From: Holosporales bacterium
GTDB lineage: Bacteria; Pseudomonadota; Alphaproteobacteria; RUG11792
Assembly: GCA_031279295.1 (NCBI GenBank)
Contig: JAITIT010000022.1
Location: 1-14,245, forward strand
DNA: 14,245 nt
Reading direction: 5' to 3'
Shown here in pieces: positions 4,286-14,245 of this stretch; the stretch's first letter is position 1; every line of letters begins with the position of its first letter. The position numbers and the translations under genes were made by a program. The notes beneath the pieces were generated by a model. It was not told where the DNA came from and did no database searches. It saw nothing but the letters and a program-made list of their open reading frames with translations.

Positions 4286-7200
4286 ATGGCAAGATCATAT
4301 ACAGGTCGCAAGCGTATCCGCAGGTTCTTCGGTAAGATCAATGAGAAGGCGGAGCTGCCGGATCTCATAGCGCTACAGAAAAATTCATTTGATACTTTCC
4401 TACAGTACGGTATACCCCCGAGGGAGATGCAAAACACCGGTCTACTCGCTGCGTTCAACTCGTTCTTTCCTGTAAGAGATCCAGAGGGGAAATCTCAACT
4501 CGAGTTTTGTGAGTACACATTCGAGGAACCGAAGTACACGGAGGCGGAGTGCCGCCAGAGAGGTGGGACGTACTCTGCTTCGCTGAGAGGGAAGTTTCGC
4601 CTGGTCGTATGGGATGTAGACTTCACAACCGGTTCCCGCACGATTAAGGATATCAAAGAGCAGGATGTGTATCTTGGCGATATACCGCTTATGACGGATA
4701 GGGGTACCTTTATATTCAACGGAGTCGAGAGAGTCGTGGTGTCGCAGATGCACAGGAGCCCAGGGGTGTTCATCGATCACGATCACGGCAAGTCTCACTC
4801 ATCTGGGAAATACCTATTCGCAGCCAGAATCATCCCGTATAGAGGGTCGTGGATAGATTTTGAGTTTGACTATAGAGACGTTCTGTATGTCAGGATCGAT
4901 CGGAGAAGGAAAGTGCTGGCCTCCACATTCTTGATGTGCCTAGAGAGCAGTGAAACGGAACAGTACAGGAAGAAGCTTAAGAAAGGTGAGACTCTGCCGG
5001 AGGTGTACCTGACAGGCATGTCGAAGGAGGAGATCCTAAATACCTTTCATGAGGCTGTGGAGTACAAGAAGGTCAAGGGCGGTTGGTCGTATCCATTCAA
5101 CAAGAAGCACTTCGGCGGAACGACACTAGAGAAGGACATCATTGATGCGGCCACAATGAAAGTAGTGGCCAAAGCAGGGGATAGACTCACGATCAGGATG
5201 CTCGACATTCTCGAGACAAATGGTCTGAAGAATGTGTTCGTTCCAGAGAGCGATATGATCAACCGATACATAGCGAAGGACACAATTAACGAGGAGACAG
5301 GAGAAGTATATTTCGAAGCCGGTGAGAACATCACAGATCTAACTCTCAAAAAGTTTGAGGCGCTGAATACTAAAAAGATAGACATCCTCTTCGTCGACGT
5401 GGCAACGTCTGGGCCATACATGCTTAATACGTTCGCGCACTCACGGTGCAATAATAGGGCAGATGCGTTGCTAGAATTATACAGGGCACTCGTGCCGGGG
5501 GAGGTGCCATCTGTATCTGGCGGAGAAGACCTCCTATACAATATTCTTCATGATCCAGAGCGCTACGATCTGTCGGCCGTAGGGCGAGCAAAGATCAATG
5601 ACAGGTTAGGAATAGATACTCCCGATGAGGTGCGGACTCTGCAGAAGGACGATCTAATCAAGATAGTAAAGATGCTCTTTGCTGTTAAGGATGGCAAGGA
5701 AGATGCTGATGATATCGATAACCTCGGGAACAGGAGGGTGCGATCGGTTGGTGAGTTGATTGAGAACCAGTGTAGGATCGGTATGTTGCGTATGGAAAGA
5801 ACTATACGCGAGAAGGTGATTACGGCTGACATAGATAACTACGTACCGAGCGACCTTATCAATGCTAAGCCACTTGTGTCGGCTATCAGGGACTTCTTCC
5901 TACTATCACAGTTATCTCAATTCATGGATCAGACGAATCCGCTGTCTGAGGTAACACACAAGAGGAGATTATCTGCGCTCGGGCCTGGTGGTCTCTCGAG
6001 AGAGCGCGCAGGATTCGAAGTCCGTGACGTTCACCCAACTCACTATTCCAGGCTGTGTCCAATAGAAACGCCGGAGGGGCAGAACATTGGACTAATCAAC
6101 TCCCTAGCCTCGTATGCCAAGATTAACAGGTATGGATTCATCGAGGCTCCATACAGGAAGGTCGTGGGTGGCAAGATTACGAACGACGTGATCTACCTCA
6201 CAGCAACGGAGGAGTGGAAGTGCACTATCGCTCAAGCTGGTGTTACTGTGAATGAGGATGGCGATATAGTCGACGATCTCGTGATATCAAGGCGCATGGG
6301 TGATATTGGACTGAGACCGAGATCGGAAATATCGTACGCAGACGTCTCCCCGAGGCAGGCAGTGTCAGTTGCTGCCGCACTCATTCCGTTCCTGGAAAAC
6401 GATGATGCCAGCCGTGCATTGATGGGAGCAAACATGCAACGGCAGGCTGTGCCACTAGTTATTCCGGAGGCTCCGCTAGTGGGTACTGGGATGGAGGAAG
6501 TTGTTGCGAGAGACTCAGGTGCTGCAATCGTCGCCAAACGTGGTGGGATTGTGGATTATGTCGATGCTAAGAGGATTGTAATCAGAGTGACTGACGAAGA
6601 GAATGCCGGTGCTGATGTGTACACGCTCTCGAAATTCGTGTGTTCAAATATGGGGACGTGTATCAATCAGAAACCGATCGTAAAGCCTGGTGATATCATA
6701 GATAGCGGGGATGTTATAGCTGATGGACCATCAACCGAGAACGGTGAGTTGGCGCTGGGACGCAATCTGCTTGTGGCGTTCATGTCGTGGCGTGGGTACA
6801 GCTTCGAGGATTCTATCATTCTCTCAGAGAATGTGGTACGCGATGATGTGCTGACGTCGATCCACATAGAGAGCTTCGAGGTAACCGCCAGAGATACGAA
6901 ACTTGGGAATGAAGAGTTTACGAGAGACATCCCGAACATCGCCGAGGAGTCATTAAGGAACCTTGACGAGTCAGGAATTGTCTACATAGGTTCTGAGGTT
7001 AAACCCGGAGATATCTTAGTAGGTAAGGTAACTCCAAAAGGTGAAACCCCGATGACTCCTGAGGAAAAGCTGTTGAGGGCAATATTCGGAGAGAAGGCAG
7101 CCGACGTTAAGGGGACATCATTCAAGGTTCCGCCAGGAGTGTCTGGTACCGTTGTTGATGTTCAGGTGCTGATGAGGCGCGGCGTCGAGAAGGACGAAAG

Positions 7201-8464
7201 AGCGATTGCTATTGAGATGCAATCGATAGATGAGCTTGCAAGGGACCGAGATGCTGAACGAAAAATTCTGGAGCAGACGTACCATAGGCAGATCTGCAGC
7301 AAGGTTATCGGTCAGAAACTCGCAGCGAAGTTCATGGATTATGATGAGGGCACGACAATCAAGGAGTCCATGGTCGAAGGGCTGTCGCTCTATCAGCTGA
7401 TGAGAATCTCTGTCAAAGGGGCGAAAGCTCAACAGTTCATCAGTAATATGGTGAAGCAGTTCGAGGACAAGATAGAGAGATTGCAAAACTCTTTCAACGA
7501 CAGTGTGAGTAAGCTTAGGAAGGGAGATGATCTTCCAGCAGGTGTGCTGAAGATAGTCAAGGTGTTCGTCGCCAACAAGAGAAAGATTCAGCCAGGTGAC
7601 AAAATGGCTGGTCGCCACGGAAACAAGGGCGTTGTCTCGAAGATAGTGCCAGTGGAGGATATGCCGTACCTGGCAGATGGTACTCCTGTTGATATCGTTT
7701 TAAATCCGCTTGGATTGCCATCCAGAATGAACGTTGGGCAAATTCTGGAGACCCACCTTGGGGCGGCAGCACACGGGCTGGGGATTCAGATCCAGAAGGC
7801 ATTGGATGAGTACAGAGCAAACGCTGCGACGCTTGGGGATGTGAGAGATAAGGTAGTCAGCATCTACTGTGATAAGGAAGATGTCGATGATATTAAAGAA
7901 CTGAATGATGATGAGCTTGTGGAACTTGCAGAGAACCTATCCAAAGGAATACCCGTGGCAAGTCCAGTGTTCGATGGAGCGAAGCTAGCAGACATCGAAC
8001 ATAATCTTGAGAGGGCTGGTCTGGATAAGTCTGGGCAGGGTACTCTGTATGATGGATGCACAGGAGAACCATTCGATAGACCAGTGACTGTGGGCTACAA
8101 GTACATGCTGAAGCTACATCACCTCGTCGACGATAAGATTCACGCGAGGTCGGTAGGTCCATACAGCCTCATCACTCAACAACCGCTCGGCGGTAAGGCG
8201 CAATTTGGTGGACAGCGCTTTGGAGAGATGGAGGTATGGGCCCTGGAGGGATACGGTGCATCGCATATCCTGAGGGAAATGCTTACTGTGAAATCTGATG
8301 ACGTCCGCGGGAGGACAGCTGTCTATGAATCGATTGTCAGTGGAGAGAGCGAAGTGGTCCCGCAAACGCCGGAGTCATTCAACGTCCTGGTAAAGGAGCT
8401 GAATTCACTTGGCCTAAGTATGTCATTCGAGCATAGCGAAGATTCGCTAAAAGAGAGTGTATAG
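4286..8464 (+). CDS. rpoB: DNA-directed RNA polymerase subunit beta
   Basis: RpoB is one of the two catalytic subunits of RNA polymerase. The 1392-residue length is close to the alphaproteobacterial norm (about 1370-1390), and the chain is complete from [17 protein letters not shown] to the C-terminal clamp segment. The protrusion and lobe domains occupy roughly the first 500 residues. The rifampicin-binding cluster is at about 538-566, with D548, H558 and S563 matching E. coli D516, H526 and S531. The fork segment [16 protein letters not shown] and [14 protein letters not shown] follow. Nucleotide-binding and Switch regions near the C-terminus include [19 protein letters not shown] and [15 protein letters not shown]. 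One oddity is Leu-Leu at 539-540 where most bacteria have Gly-Ser. rpoC starts 11 nt downstream. Confidence 0.99.
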   Translation: MARSYTGRKRIRRFFGKINEKAELPDLIALQKNSFDTFLQYGIPPREMQNTGLLAAFNSFFPVRDPEGKSQLEFCEYTFEEPKYTEAECRQRGGTYSASLRGKFRLVVWDVDFTTGSRTIKDIKEQDVYLGDIPLMTDRGTFIFNGVERVVVSQMHRSPGVFIDHDHGKSHSSGKYLFAARIIPYRGSWIDFEFDYRDVLYVRIDRRRKVLASTFLMCLESSETEQYRKKLKKGETLPEVYLTGMSKEEILNTFHEAVEYKKVKGGWSYPFNKKHFGGTTLEKDIIDAATMKVVAKAGDRLTIRMLDILETNGLKNVFVPESDMINRYIAKDTINEETGEVYFEAGENITDLTLKKFEALNTKKIDILFVDVATSGPYMLNTFAHSRCNNRADALLELYRALVPGEVPSVSGGEDLLYNILHDPERYDLSAVGRAKINDRLGIDTPDEVRTLQKDDLIKIVKMLFAVKDGKEDADDIDNLGNRRVRSVGELIENQCRIGMLRMERTIREKVITADIDNYVPSDLINAKPLVSAIRDFFLLSQLSQFMDQTNPLSEVTHKRRLSALGPGGLSRERAGFEVRDVHPTHYSRLCPIETPEGQNIGLINSLASYAKINRYGFIEAPYRKVVGGKITNDVIYLTATEEWKCTIAQAGVTVNEDGDIVDDLVISRRMGDIGLRPRSEISYADVSPRQAVSVAAALIPFLENDDASRALMGANMQRQAVPLVIPEAPLVGTGMEEVVARDSGAAIVAKRGGIVDYVDAKRIVIRVTDEENAGADVYTLSKFVCSNMGTCINQKPIVKPGDIIDSGDVIADGPSTENGELALGRNLLVAFMSWRGYSFEDSIILSENVVRDDVLTSIHIESFEVTARDTKLGNEEFTRDIPNIAEESLRNLDESGIVYIGSEVKPGDILVGKVTPKGETPMTPEEKLLRAIFGEKAADVKGTSFKVPPGVSGTVVDVQVLMRRGVEKDERAIAIEMQSIDELARDRDAERKILEQTYHRQICSKVIGQKLAAKFMDYDEGTTIKESMVEGLSLYQLMRISVKGAKAQQFISNMVKQFEDKIERLQNSFNDSVSKLRKGDDLPAGVLKIVKVFVANKRKIQPGDKMAGRHGNKGVVSKIVPVEDMPYLADGTPVDIVLNPLGLPSRMNVGQILETHLGAAAHGLGIQIQKALDEYRANAATLGDVRDKVVSIYCDKEDVDDIKELNDDELVELAENLSKGIPVASPVFDGAKLADIEHNLERAGLDKSGQGTLYDGCTGEPFDRPVTVGYKYMLKLHHLVDDKIHARSVGPYSLITQQPLGGKAQFGGQRFGEMEVWALEGYGASHILREMLTVKSDDVRGRTAVYESIVSGESEVVPQTPESFNVLVKELNSLGLSMSFEHSEDSLKESV

Positions 8465-8475
8465 GAGTTGCACAT

Positions 8476-11400
8476 ATGAGTTTTAAAAATACTGCAGCAG
8501 CAGTTAACAAATCAGGAATCGCCGGGGACTTTGATTCAATCAGAATCTCGATCGCTAGTCCGGAGGAAATTCGCTCGTGGTCATATGGTGAGGTTAAGAA
8601 ACCTGAGACCATAAATTACCGTACGTTCAAGCCGGAGCGGGATGGGTTGTTTTGCGCAAGGATCTTCGGACCTATTAAGGACTATGAATGCAACTGCGGT
8701 CGATACAAGCGCATGAAGTACAAGGGCATAATCTGCGAGAAGTGCGGAGTTGAGATTACTACGAGTAGCGTCAGGCGAGAGAGAATGGGGCATATTGAGC
8801 TCGCTGCTCCCGTCGTTCATGTATGGTTCATGAAATCAATTCCGAGTCGTATCTCGATGATACTAGATATGAGCCTCAAAGAGCTCGAGAAGATCTTGTA
8901 CTTCGAGCGGTACGTTGTTCTAGATGCTGGACTCACTTCTTTTACTCAGTTCCAAACGATATCGGAAGAGGAGTATCAGGATGCCTTAGATGTGTATGGA
9001 GAAGGAGCATTTACCGCGAGCATAGGGGCTGAGGCTATTAGGGATATGTTGGCCTCCCTCGACCTCAAGACAGAGATCACAAAGCAGAAGGCGGAGCTTG
9101 AGGCTGGTGTCGTCGATATCAGAAAGAAGAAGCTCGTGAAGCGCCTGAAAATCCTACAGGCGTTTGTCGATACCAAGGCTAAGCCAGAGCATCTAGTGTT
9201 GACAGTTCTTCCGGTGCTTCCTCCTGAGCTGAGGCCACTCGTACCATTGGAGGGTGGAAGATTTGCGACGAGCGACCTAAATGATCTATATAGGAGAGTC
9301 ATCAATAGGAACAATAGGCTGAAGCGTCTCATAGAGCTTGGAGCTCCAGATATCATCATTCGCAACGAGAAGAGGATGTTGCAGGAGTCTGTTGATGCTC
9401 TATTCGATAACAAACGCAGAGGGGCACGGGCCATCATTGGCTCCAACAAGCGTCCTCTCAAGTCTCTTGCAGATATGCTGAAAGGGAAGCAAGGGCGCTT
9501 CAGACAGAACCTACTTGGTAAGCGAGTTGACTACTCAGGACGCTCGGTCATAGTTGTTGGTCCAGAGCTGAAACTTCATCAGTGCGGCATACCGAAGAAG
9601 ATGGCTCTTGAGTTATTTAGGCCGTTCATCTATGCGAAGCTCGAGCAGTACGGATTAGCTAGTACCTTGAAGTCGGCGAGGCGAATGATGGATCGTGATC
9701 GTCCAGAAGTGTGGGATATACTGGAAGAAGTCATGAGGGAACATCCCGTACTTCTCAATAGAGCTCCGACACTCCACAGGCTCAGCATCCAGGCATTCGA
9801 ACCGATTCTGATTGAGGGGAAGGCAATCCAATTGCATCCACTTGTGTGTACAGCGTTTAACGCCGATTTTGATGGAGACCAAATGGCGGCTCACGTACCA
9901 CTGTCAATCGAAGCTCAACTTGAAGCCAGGATACTAATGCTGTCTACCAACAACATCCTTAGTCCATCCAACGGTAAGCCAATCATTGTTCCATCGAAGG
10001 ATATTGTCCTGGGCATTTACTACCTCACAATGCTGGTTGAAGGCCTTCCTAATGAGGGCTTCTGTGTTGCAAACTTGAGCGAGATAATGCACGCACTTGA
10101 GAGCAAGATACTCACGTATCACACAAAGATCAAGGCTAGGATCGTATACTACAAGGAGGATGGAGGATCCGAATACAAAGTCGTTGAGACAACTCCTGGT
10201 CGTGTTATCATGGGAGAAATTCTCCCACACCATCACAAGATCAAGTTTGACATAGTGAATAATGTCATGACTCTGTCGGACATAAGTTCGCTAATCGATG
10301 AAGTGTGCTTCCATTGTGGGCCAAAGGAGACTGCGATCTTTGCAGATCGCCTGATGGCAATTGGGTTCAAGTACATGACGGTTGCGGGGATTTCATATGG
10401 TAAGGATGACCTTGTCATTCCATCCGAGAAGGAGATGCTCGTCAAGGAAACAGAGAAGATAGTATGTGAGTTCGAGCAACAGTACCTCGATGGGTTTATT
10501 ACGCACGGTGAGAAATACAACAAGATCGTTGATGCATGGGACAAGTGTGGAGACCGTGTGGCTGAGGCATTGATGAAAGCAGTGGCCTATACCGAAAAAG
10601 GCAAGCAGCCGAACTCTGTGTATATGATGGTTCACTCGAAAGCTAGAGGCTCGATGGCACAGCTGAAGCAGTCTGCTGGTATGAGGGGATTGATGGCGAA
10701 GCCAACCGGGGAGATCATCGAAACTCCGATTGTTTCCAACTTCAAGGAAGGGTTATCAGTCTTAGAGTACTTTACGTCGACCCACGGTAGCCGTAAGGGG
10801 TTAATTGACACAGCCTTGAAGACTGCAAACTCAGGATACCTCACGAGAAGGCTCGTTGACGTAGCGAACGATTGTATCGTATCAGAGGAGGACTGTGGAG
10901 CCTTAACCGGCATATGGATGCGTTCTGTATATGATGGAGCCAGTGTTGTTATCGCTCTCAAAGAGAGGATACTAGGAAGGTTCGCAGCGAGCGATGTCGT
11001 CAATCCAAACAATGGAGCTCTGATAGTACCGAAAGGTAGCTTCATAGACGAGCATAAGGTAGAAGATATTGTAGAGGCTGGAATAGATGAGGTGTATGTA
11101 CGCTCTACGATAACATGCGAGAGCAAGCGGGGGGTATGTGCAAAATGCTATGGACGGGATCTTGCTAGAGGCACTATAGTCAGCGTACATGAAGCAGTTG
11201 GTGTTGTCGCTGCTCAATCAATCGGGGAGCCAGGTACGCAGCTTACTTTGAGGACCTTCCACATAGGTGGAGCCGCTCAGAAGAGTGCCGAGCAATCAAG
11301 TGTTGAGTCTTCGATGGATGCGAAGATTGCATTTAAGAACATGACGTTTGCTGTTAACAGCTCCGGCCATACTGTTGTTATTTCTAGGAAGGCTGAGATT

Positions 11401-12606
11401 ACCCTCGTTGACGACAATGGCAGGGGGAGGATGTCGTACAAGATTCCATACGGAGCCAGGCTGAAGGTTGCTGCCGGAGAATCTGTGAAGACCGGGCGAC
11501 CGTTAGCTGAATGGGATCCCTACACAACACCGGTAGTCTGCGAAACTACAGGATTTGCGAAGTTCGTAGATTTGGTGGATGGCCAGTCACTGAGGGAGGT
11601 CATGGATGAAACCACCGGCATTTCAAGCAAGGTGGTTGTTGACTGGAAGCAATCGGCCACGACAACAAACTTTAGGCCGATGATCGTGATCGTGGGGGAA
11701 GACGGTAATCCACTAATTTTGGCGAACAAGGCCGAAGCAAAGTACTTCTTGTCGATAGACTCTGTTATCAATGTGGAGAATGGAGGGGCTGTCAAGGCCG
11801 GGGACATCATTGCGAAGATCCCGAAGGACATCGTAAAGACAAGGGATATCACCGGAGGTCTCCCGAGAATCTCTGAACTGTTCGAAGCCAGGATACCAAA
11901 GGATCCAGCTGTGATCGCTGAAATAGACGGTACTGTTGAGTTCGGGAGAGAGATGCAGATGAAGCGGAGGATCATCGTAGTTCCGGATTCACCTACTAAT
12001 CAGTCTCCGGTCGAGTACCTGGTGCCTAAGGGTAGGTCTATCATCGTTCATGATGGTGACTACGTTAAGAAGGGTGATGTATTAGTAGATGGCGGAGTGA
12101 TGCTGCAGAATATCTTGAAGGTTCTTGGTGTTGAAGAGATGGCTGTGTACCTTGTGAATGAGGTGCAGAAGGTGTATAGACTTCAGGGCGTATCAATAAA
12201 CGACAAGCACATTGAGGTTATAGTGCGGCAAATGTTGCAGAAACGCGAGATCAAGGATGCTGGAGATTCGACGTATATCGTAGGCGATGAGATAGACAAG
12301 ATTGATCTATCCAACGTCAATAGTCAGTTGCTGAGTGAGGGTAAGAGACCAATCATAACGACACACATACTGCAGGGGATCACGAAGGCAGCATTGCATA
12401 CAAAATCATTCATATCAGCAGCATCGTTCCAGGAAACCACACGTGTGCTGACGGAGGCAGCGATATGCGGAAGGGTGGACGAATTAATCGGACTTAAAGA
12501 AAACGTAATAGTAGGACGCTTGATGCCGGCAGGCACTGGAGGACTAATACGGAAGTGGAAAGCCGAGCAGAATGTACAGTACAGCAAGGAAGCAGAAGTT
12601 GCTTGA
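8476..12606 (+). CDS. rpoC: DNA-directed RNA polymerase subunit beta'
   Basis: RpoC carries the Mg2+ active site of RNA polymerase. The 1376-residue chain is complete, similar in length to other alphaproteobacterial subunits. The first zinc ribbon uses C72, C74, C87 and C90. The catalytic loop NADFDGD lies at 462-468 with D464, D466 and D468 holding the metal. The bridge-helix region [19 protein letters not shown] starts at about residue 770. The second zinc site uses C807, C881, C888 and C891. The trigger-loop segment [18 protein letters not shown] follows at about 915-935. TAGGAG, overlapping the rpoB stop, is the ribosome-binding site and ties translation to rpoB. The last 35 nt overlap ruvX. 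Confidence 0.99.
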   Translation: MSFKNTAAAVNKSGIAGDFDSIRISIASPEEIRSWSYGEVKKPETINYRTFKPERDGLFCARIFGPIKDYECNCGRYKRMKYKGIICEKCGVEITTSSVRRERMGHIELAAPVVHVWFMKSIPSRISMILDMSLKELEKILYFERYVVLDAGLTSFTQFQTISEEEYQDALDVYGEGAFTASIGAEAIRDMLASLDLKTEITKQKAELEAGVVDIRKKKLVKRLKILQAFVDTKAKPEHLVLTVLPVLPPELRPLVPLEGGRFATSDLNDLYRRVINRNNRLKRLIELGAPDIIIRNEKRMLQESVDALFDNKRRGARAIIGSNKRPLKSLADMLKGKQGRFRQNLLGKRVDYSGRSVIVVGPELKLHQCGIPKKMALELFRPFIYAKLEQYGLASTLKSARRMMDRDRPEVWDILEEVMREHPVLLNRAPTLHRLSIQAFEPILIEGKAIQLHPLVCTAFNADFDGDQMAAHVPLSIEAQLEARILMLSTNNILSPSNGKPIIVPSKDIVLGIYYLTMLVEGLPNEGFCVANLSEIMHALESKILTYHTKIKARIVYYKEDGGSEYKVVETTPGRVIMGEILPHHHKIKFDIVNNVMTLSDISSLIDEVCFHCGPKETAIFADRLMAIGFKYMTVAGISYGKDDLVIPSEKEMLVKETEKIVCEFEQQYLDGFITHGEKYNKIVDAWDKCGDRVAEALMKAVAYTEKGKQPNSVYMMVHSKARGSMAQLKQSAGMRGLMAKPTGEIIETPIVSNFKEGLSVLEYFTSTHGSRKGLIDTALKTANSGYLTRRLVDVANDCIVSEEDCGALTGIWMRSVYDGASVVIALKERILGRFAASDVVNPNNGALIVPKGSFIDEHKVEDIVEAGIDEVYVRSTITCESKRGVCAKCYGRDLARGTIVSVHEAVGVVAAQSIGEPGTQLTLRTFHIGGAAQKSAEQSSVESSMDAKIAFKNMTFAVNSSGHTVVISRKAEITLVDDNGRGRMSYKIPYGARLKVAAGESVKTGRPLAEWDPYTTPVVCETTGFAKFVDLVDGQSLREVMDETTGISSKVVVDWKQSATTTNFRPMIVIVGEDGNPLILANKAEAKYFLSIDSVINVENGGAVKAGDIIAKIPKDIVKTRDITGGLPRISELFEARIPKDPAVIAEIDGTVEFGREMQMKRRIIVVPDSPTNQSPVEYLVPKGRSIIVHDGDYVKKGDVLVDGGVMLQNILKVLGVEEMAVYLVNEVQKVYRLQGVSINDKHIEVIVRQMLQKREIKDAGDSTYIVGDEIDKIDLSNVNSQLLSEGKRPIITTHILQGITKAALHTKSFISAASFQETTRVLTEAAICGRVDELIGLKENVIVGRLMPAGTGGLIRKWKAEQNVQYSKEAEVA

Positions 12607-13111
12607 TGATGCCATCACTGTTCATAACATAGATATCTCAAGATACAAAGGAAATGCGAGAGCCTTGTGTCTTGATTACGGAGACAGGCGAATCGGTATC
12701 GCGGTGTCTGATATGGATTTGCAGATTGCCTCACCATTCAAGGTTATCAATAGCCACGGTTGTTTCCCGATGATCCTGAGCATAGTTGATGAGTACTCAG
12801 TCGGTCTCGTGGTTGTTGGTATGCCATACGCACTGAATGGTGGTAACGCTGGAAAACAACGCAAGAAGGTCGAGAAGTTTATTGACAAGTTAACATGTCT
12901 GGTTGCTCAAAAATTTACAGAGCAGAATAGCGATGCTCGAGGCCTGCTCCCCATCCAGATCATCACGTGGGATGAGAGATACAGCTCTGTTGAAGCCGGT
13001 GGGCTGCTGAGGGAGGCTTGTGCGTCAAAGAAGACGAAGAGGTCATGCATTGATAAGCTAGCAGCTAGTATCATCCTACAGGGAGCGCTTGATGCGCTAG
13101 TGAGCAGTTAG
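12572..13111 (+). CDS. ruvX: Putative pre-16S rRNA nuclease RuvX (YqgF family)
   Basis: This family has an RNase H-like fold and is linked to 5' maturation of 16S rRNA (YqgF in E. coli), earlier proposed as a Holliday junction resolvase. Visible motifs are [14 protein letters not shown] at 34-47 (catalytic D35), [11 protein letters not shown] at 80-90, [10 protein letters not shown] at 133-142, and [10 protein letters not shown] at 160-169 (D161). The 179 residues exceed the usual 138-150 because of about 28 extra N-terminal residues. ATG 12572 overlaps rpoC by 35 nt; a TTG at 12599 after AAGGAAG (170 residues, 8-nt overlap) is a plausible alternative start. Overlap with rpoC implies the same mRNA. 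Placement directly after rpoC is unusual. Confidence 0.88.
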   Translation: MYSTARKQKLLDDAITVHNIDISRYKGNARALCLDYGDRRIGIAVSDMDLQIASPFKVINSHGCFPMILSIVDEYSVGLVVVGMPYALNGGNAGKQRKKVEKFIDKLTCLVAQKFTEQNSDARGLLPIQIITWDERYSSVEAGGLLREACASKKTKRSCIDKLAASIILQGALDALVSS

Positions 13112-13310
13112 ACCTCTTACAAGGAAGGTAGCGCTCTTTCTCATATGATAGAATCCTGGAAGTAGTGGAAGGTGCTTCGGGCGTTGGCAATACGGCTCCT
13201 ACAAAACTCCTGGACGTTCGAGTGATGCAATGGTACACTCTCCATTATAGATGCGGTTCGTTTCGGTTGTACGTTAGTGTTACCGCGGTTCCATTATTCC
13301 CAGAGGAAAG
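13112..13310 (+). other. 199-nt intergenic gap before the transporter gene
   Basis: No ORF, tRNA or clear terminator is seen. A weak 5-bp stem AATGG/CCATT lies at 13229-13246 with TATAGA (13246-13251) at its edge; no convincing -35 accompanies it. TCCTGGAAGT and TCCTGGACGT form an imperfect 10-nt direct repeat. TTGGCA (13184-13189) resembles a -35 but no -10 follows at the right distance. The gap probably separates ruvX from an independently transcribed transporter gene, but I cannot place its promoter. Confidence 0.4.
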
Positions 13311-14245
13311 ATGATTAGTTTGTTTATGAAGCTTTGTAAGTTTAACTTTGGCAATTTTGAGGAGCCTGAGTTCCGGAAGTTCCTGAGGATGGGAATGATC
13401 TTCATGATCATCGTCGGATCGTACTGGACTCTGCGCCCACTCAAGGACGCCATCTTCATTGACTTCGTAGGGAAGCTCTATCTACCGTACGCGAAGACGG
13501 TATCTGTCCTTCTCCTTCTGCCACTCGTTGCGTTCTATACAAAGCTGGTCGGTAAGTACCCAAAGGAAAAGGTGCTGGTGATGTTGCCGGTATTTTACGG
13601 GATTTCGATCTTGGCCTTTGCAACCATCGTATTTTTGTTTCAGTCACACATGTGCGACAATGTCGTTATCTCCTGCATTGTGGGATACATCTGGTACTTT
13701 TTCGTTGAGAGCTTCGGGTCGATTGTGATAGCTTTATTTTGGGCGTTCGCAGCTGACGTAACAGATCCCAAGACTGCTAAGAGAGGATTCCCGCTCATAT
13801 ATGCGTTGGGACAGTTTGGTGGTGTTATTCTGCCATACAGCGTCGGTGGATTGCCGAGCCGAATTGGCCTTACCACTGATGCTCTATCAATGATAATCCT
13901 AGGATGTCTGGTTGTCCTGATCATTCCACTGGTAAAGAGGTTCTTCGCTGTGACTCCGAAGGAGCTGCTGGTCTCGTTCGATCATGGAGAAGTGAAGAAA
14001 GAGAAGGATGAGAAGAAAGGGAAAAAGCCAGGGTTTACGGAAGGGCTGAAACTGCTATTCTCCCACAAGTACCTTATCAGCATCTTTGCAGCGAACTTCA
14101 TCTTCGAGTTTATCGTGACAATCTTCGACTTCAGCTTCAAGCTGGCGGCGAGCGATATGTACTCCGGTGTTGCACTCAGCAACTATCTAAGCTTGTACGG
14201 CTCGAGCGTCAATATGGTGTCACTGCTGTGCTTGCTACTTGGTGT
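13311..14245 (+). CDS. ATP/ADP-type nucleotide transporter (NTT/Tlc family), 5' part
   Basis: The frame is open from ATG 13311, after AGAGGAAAG, to the right edge with no stop: 311 codons, perhaps 60% of a family member of about 500 residues with 12 membrane helices. These inner-membrane carriers exchange or import nucleotides from the host cytoplasm and occur in obligate intracellular bacteria and plastids. YWTLRPLKDAIF at 38-49 is the helix-1 signature; K45 aligns with an essential lysine of plant NTT1. FVESFGSIVIALFWAFAADV at 131-150 includes E133, matching an essential glutamate. A lysine-rich loop at 226-240 (EVKKEKDEKKGKKP) separates helix 6 from the next half. Several hydrophobic helices are visible between. 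Substrate (ATP/ADP exchange or other nucleotide) cannot be read from sequence alone. Confidence 0.92.
   Translation, partial: MISLFMKLCKFNFGNFEEPEFRKFLRMGMIFMIIVGSYWTLRPLKDAIFIDFVGKLYLPYAKTVSVLLLLPLVAFYTKLVGKYPKEKVLVMLPVFYGISILAFATIVFLFQSHMCDNVVISCIVGYIWYFFVESFGSIVIALFWAFAADVTDPKTAKRGFPLIYALGQFGGVILPYSVGGLPSRIGLTTDALSMIILGCLVVLIIPLVKRFFAVTPKELLVSFDHGEVKKEKDEKKGKKPGFTEGLKLLFSHKYLISIFAANFIFEFIVTIFDFSFKLAASDMYSGVALSNYLSLYGSSVNMVSLLCLLLG

Noticed and set aside
3763..4458. 231-codon - strand ORF opposite rplL and the rpoB start
   Set aside because: It is the antisense of rplL and the rplL-rpoB gap; its Ala/Ser runs mirror the L7/L12 hinge.
13112..13310. Small structural RNA (SRP RNA, tmRNA or RNase P-like) in the gap
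   Set aside because: I searched by eye for the conserved cores of these RNAs and found none; only short weak stems are present.

Overview
The window holds the transcription and translation core block of a bacterium: tRNA-Trp, secE, nusG, rplK, rplA, rplJ, rplL, rpoB, rpoC, ruvX and the start of an ATP/ADP-type nucleotide transporter, all on the + strand. The L1, L7/L12, RpoB and RpoC sequences read like Alphaproteobacteria (for example the CEKCGVE zinc-finger context of RpoC and the L1 C-terminus). The nucleotide transporter (NTT/Tlc family) is typical of obligate intracellular bacteria, so I infer an energy-parasitic member of the Rickettsiales/Holosporales type. Base composition near 50% G+C (judged by eye on sample lines) is high for such organisms. 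The assignment below class level is a guess.

Layout. Positions 1-900 are strikingly poor in T on the + strand (about 70 T in 900 by hand count) and contain a degenerate 174-bp tandem repeat. Two overlapping frames are open from the window edge: one to 701 (Pro/Thr/Ala-rich) and one to 862 if a single TAG at 587-589 is ignored. Which is real is unresolved. Two strong hairpins (879-901 and about 929-968) and a possible extended -10 promoter follow. tRNA-Trp (1028-1104) leads directly into secE and nusG, which overlap. Then come rplK-rplA, a roughly 195-nt L10-type leader with overlapping alternative structures, rplJ-rplL, a hairpin in the rplL-rpoB gap, and rpoB-rpoC. ruvX overlaps the end of rpoC by 35 nt. 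After a 199-nt gap the transporter gene runs off the right edge.

How the genes work together. SecE is part of the SecYEG translocon. NusG travels with RNA polymerase and couples it to ribosomes or Rho. L11, L1, L10 and L7/L12 make up the two ribosomal stalks. RpoB and RpoC form the polymerase active site. RuvX is a YqgF-fold nuclease linked to rRNA maturation. The transporter would supply nucleotides from the host. Order from tRNA-Trp to rpoC is conventional. The unconventional parts are the T-poor repeat region upstream (no tuf gene next to tRNA-Trp) and the ruvX/transporter pair after rpoC, where free-living alphaproteobacteria usually have the str operon.
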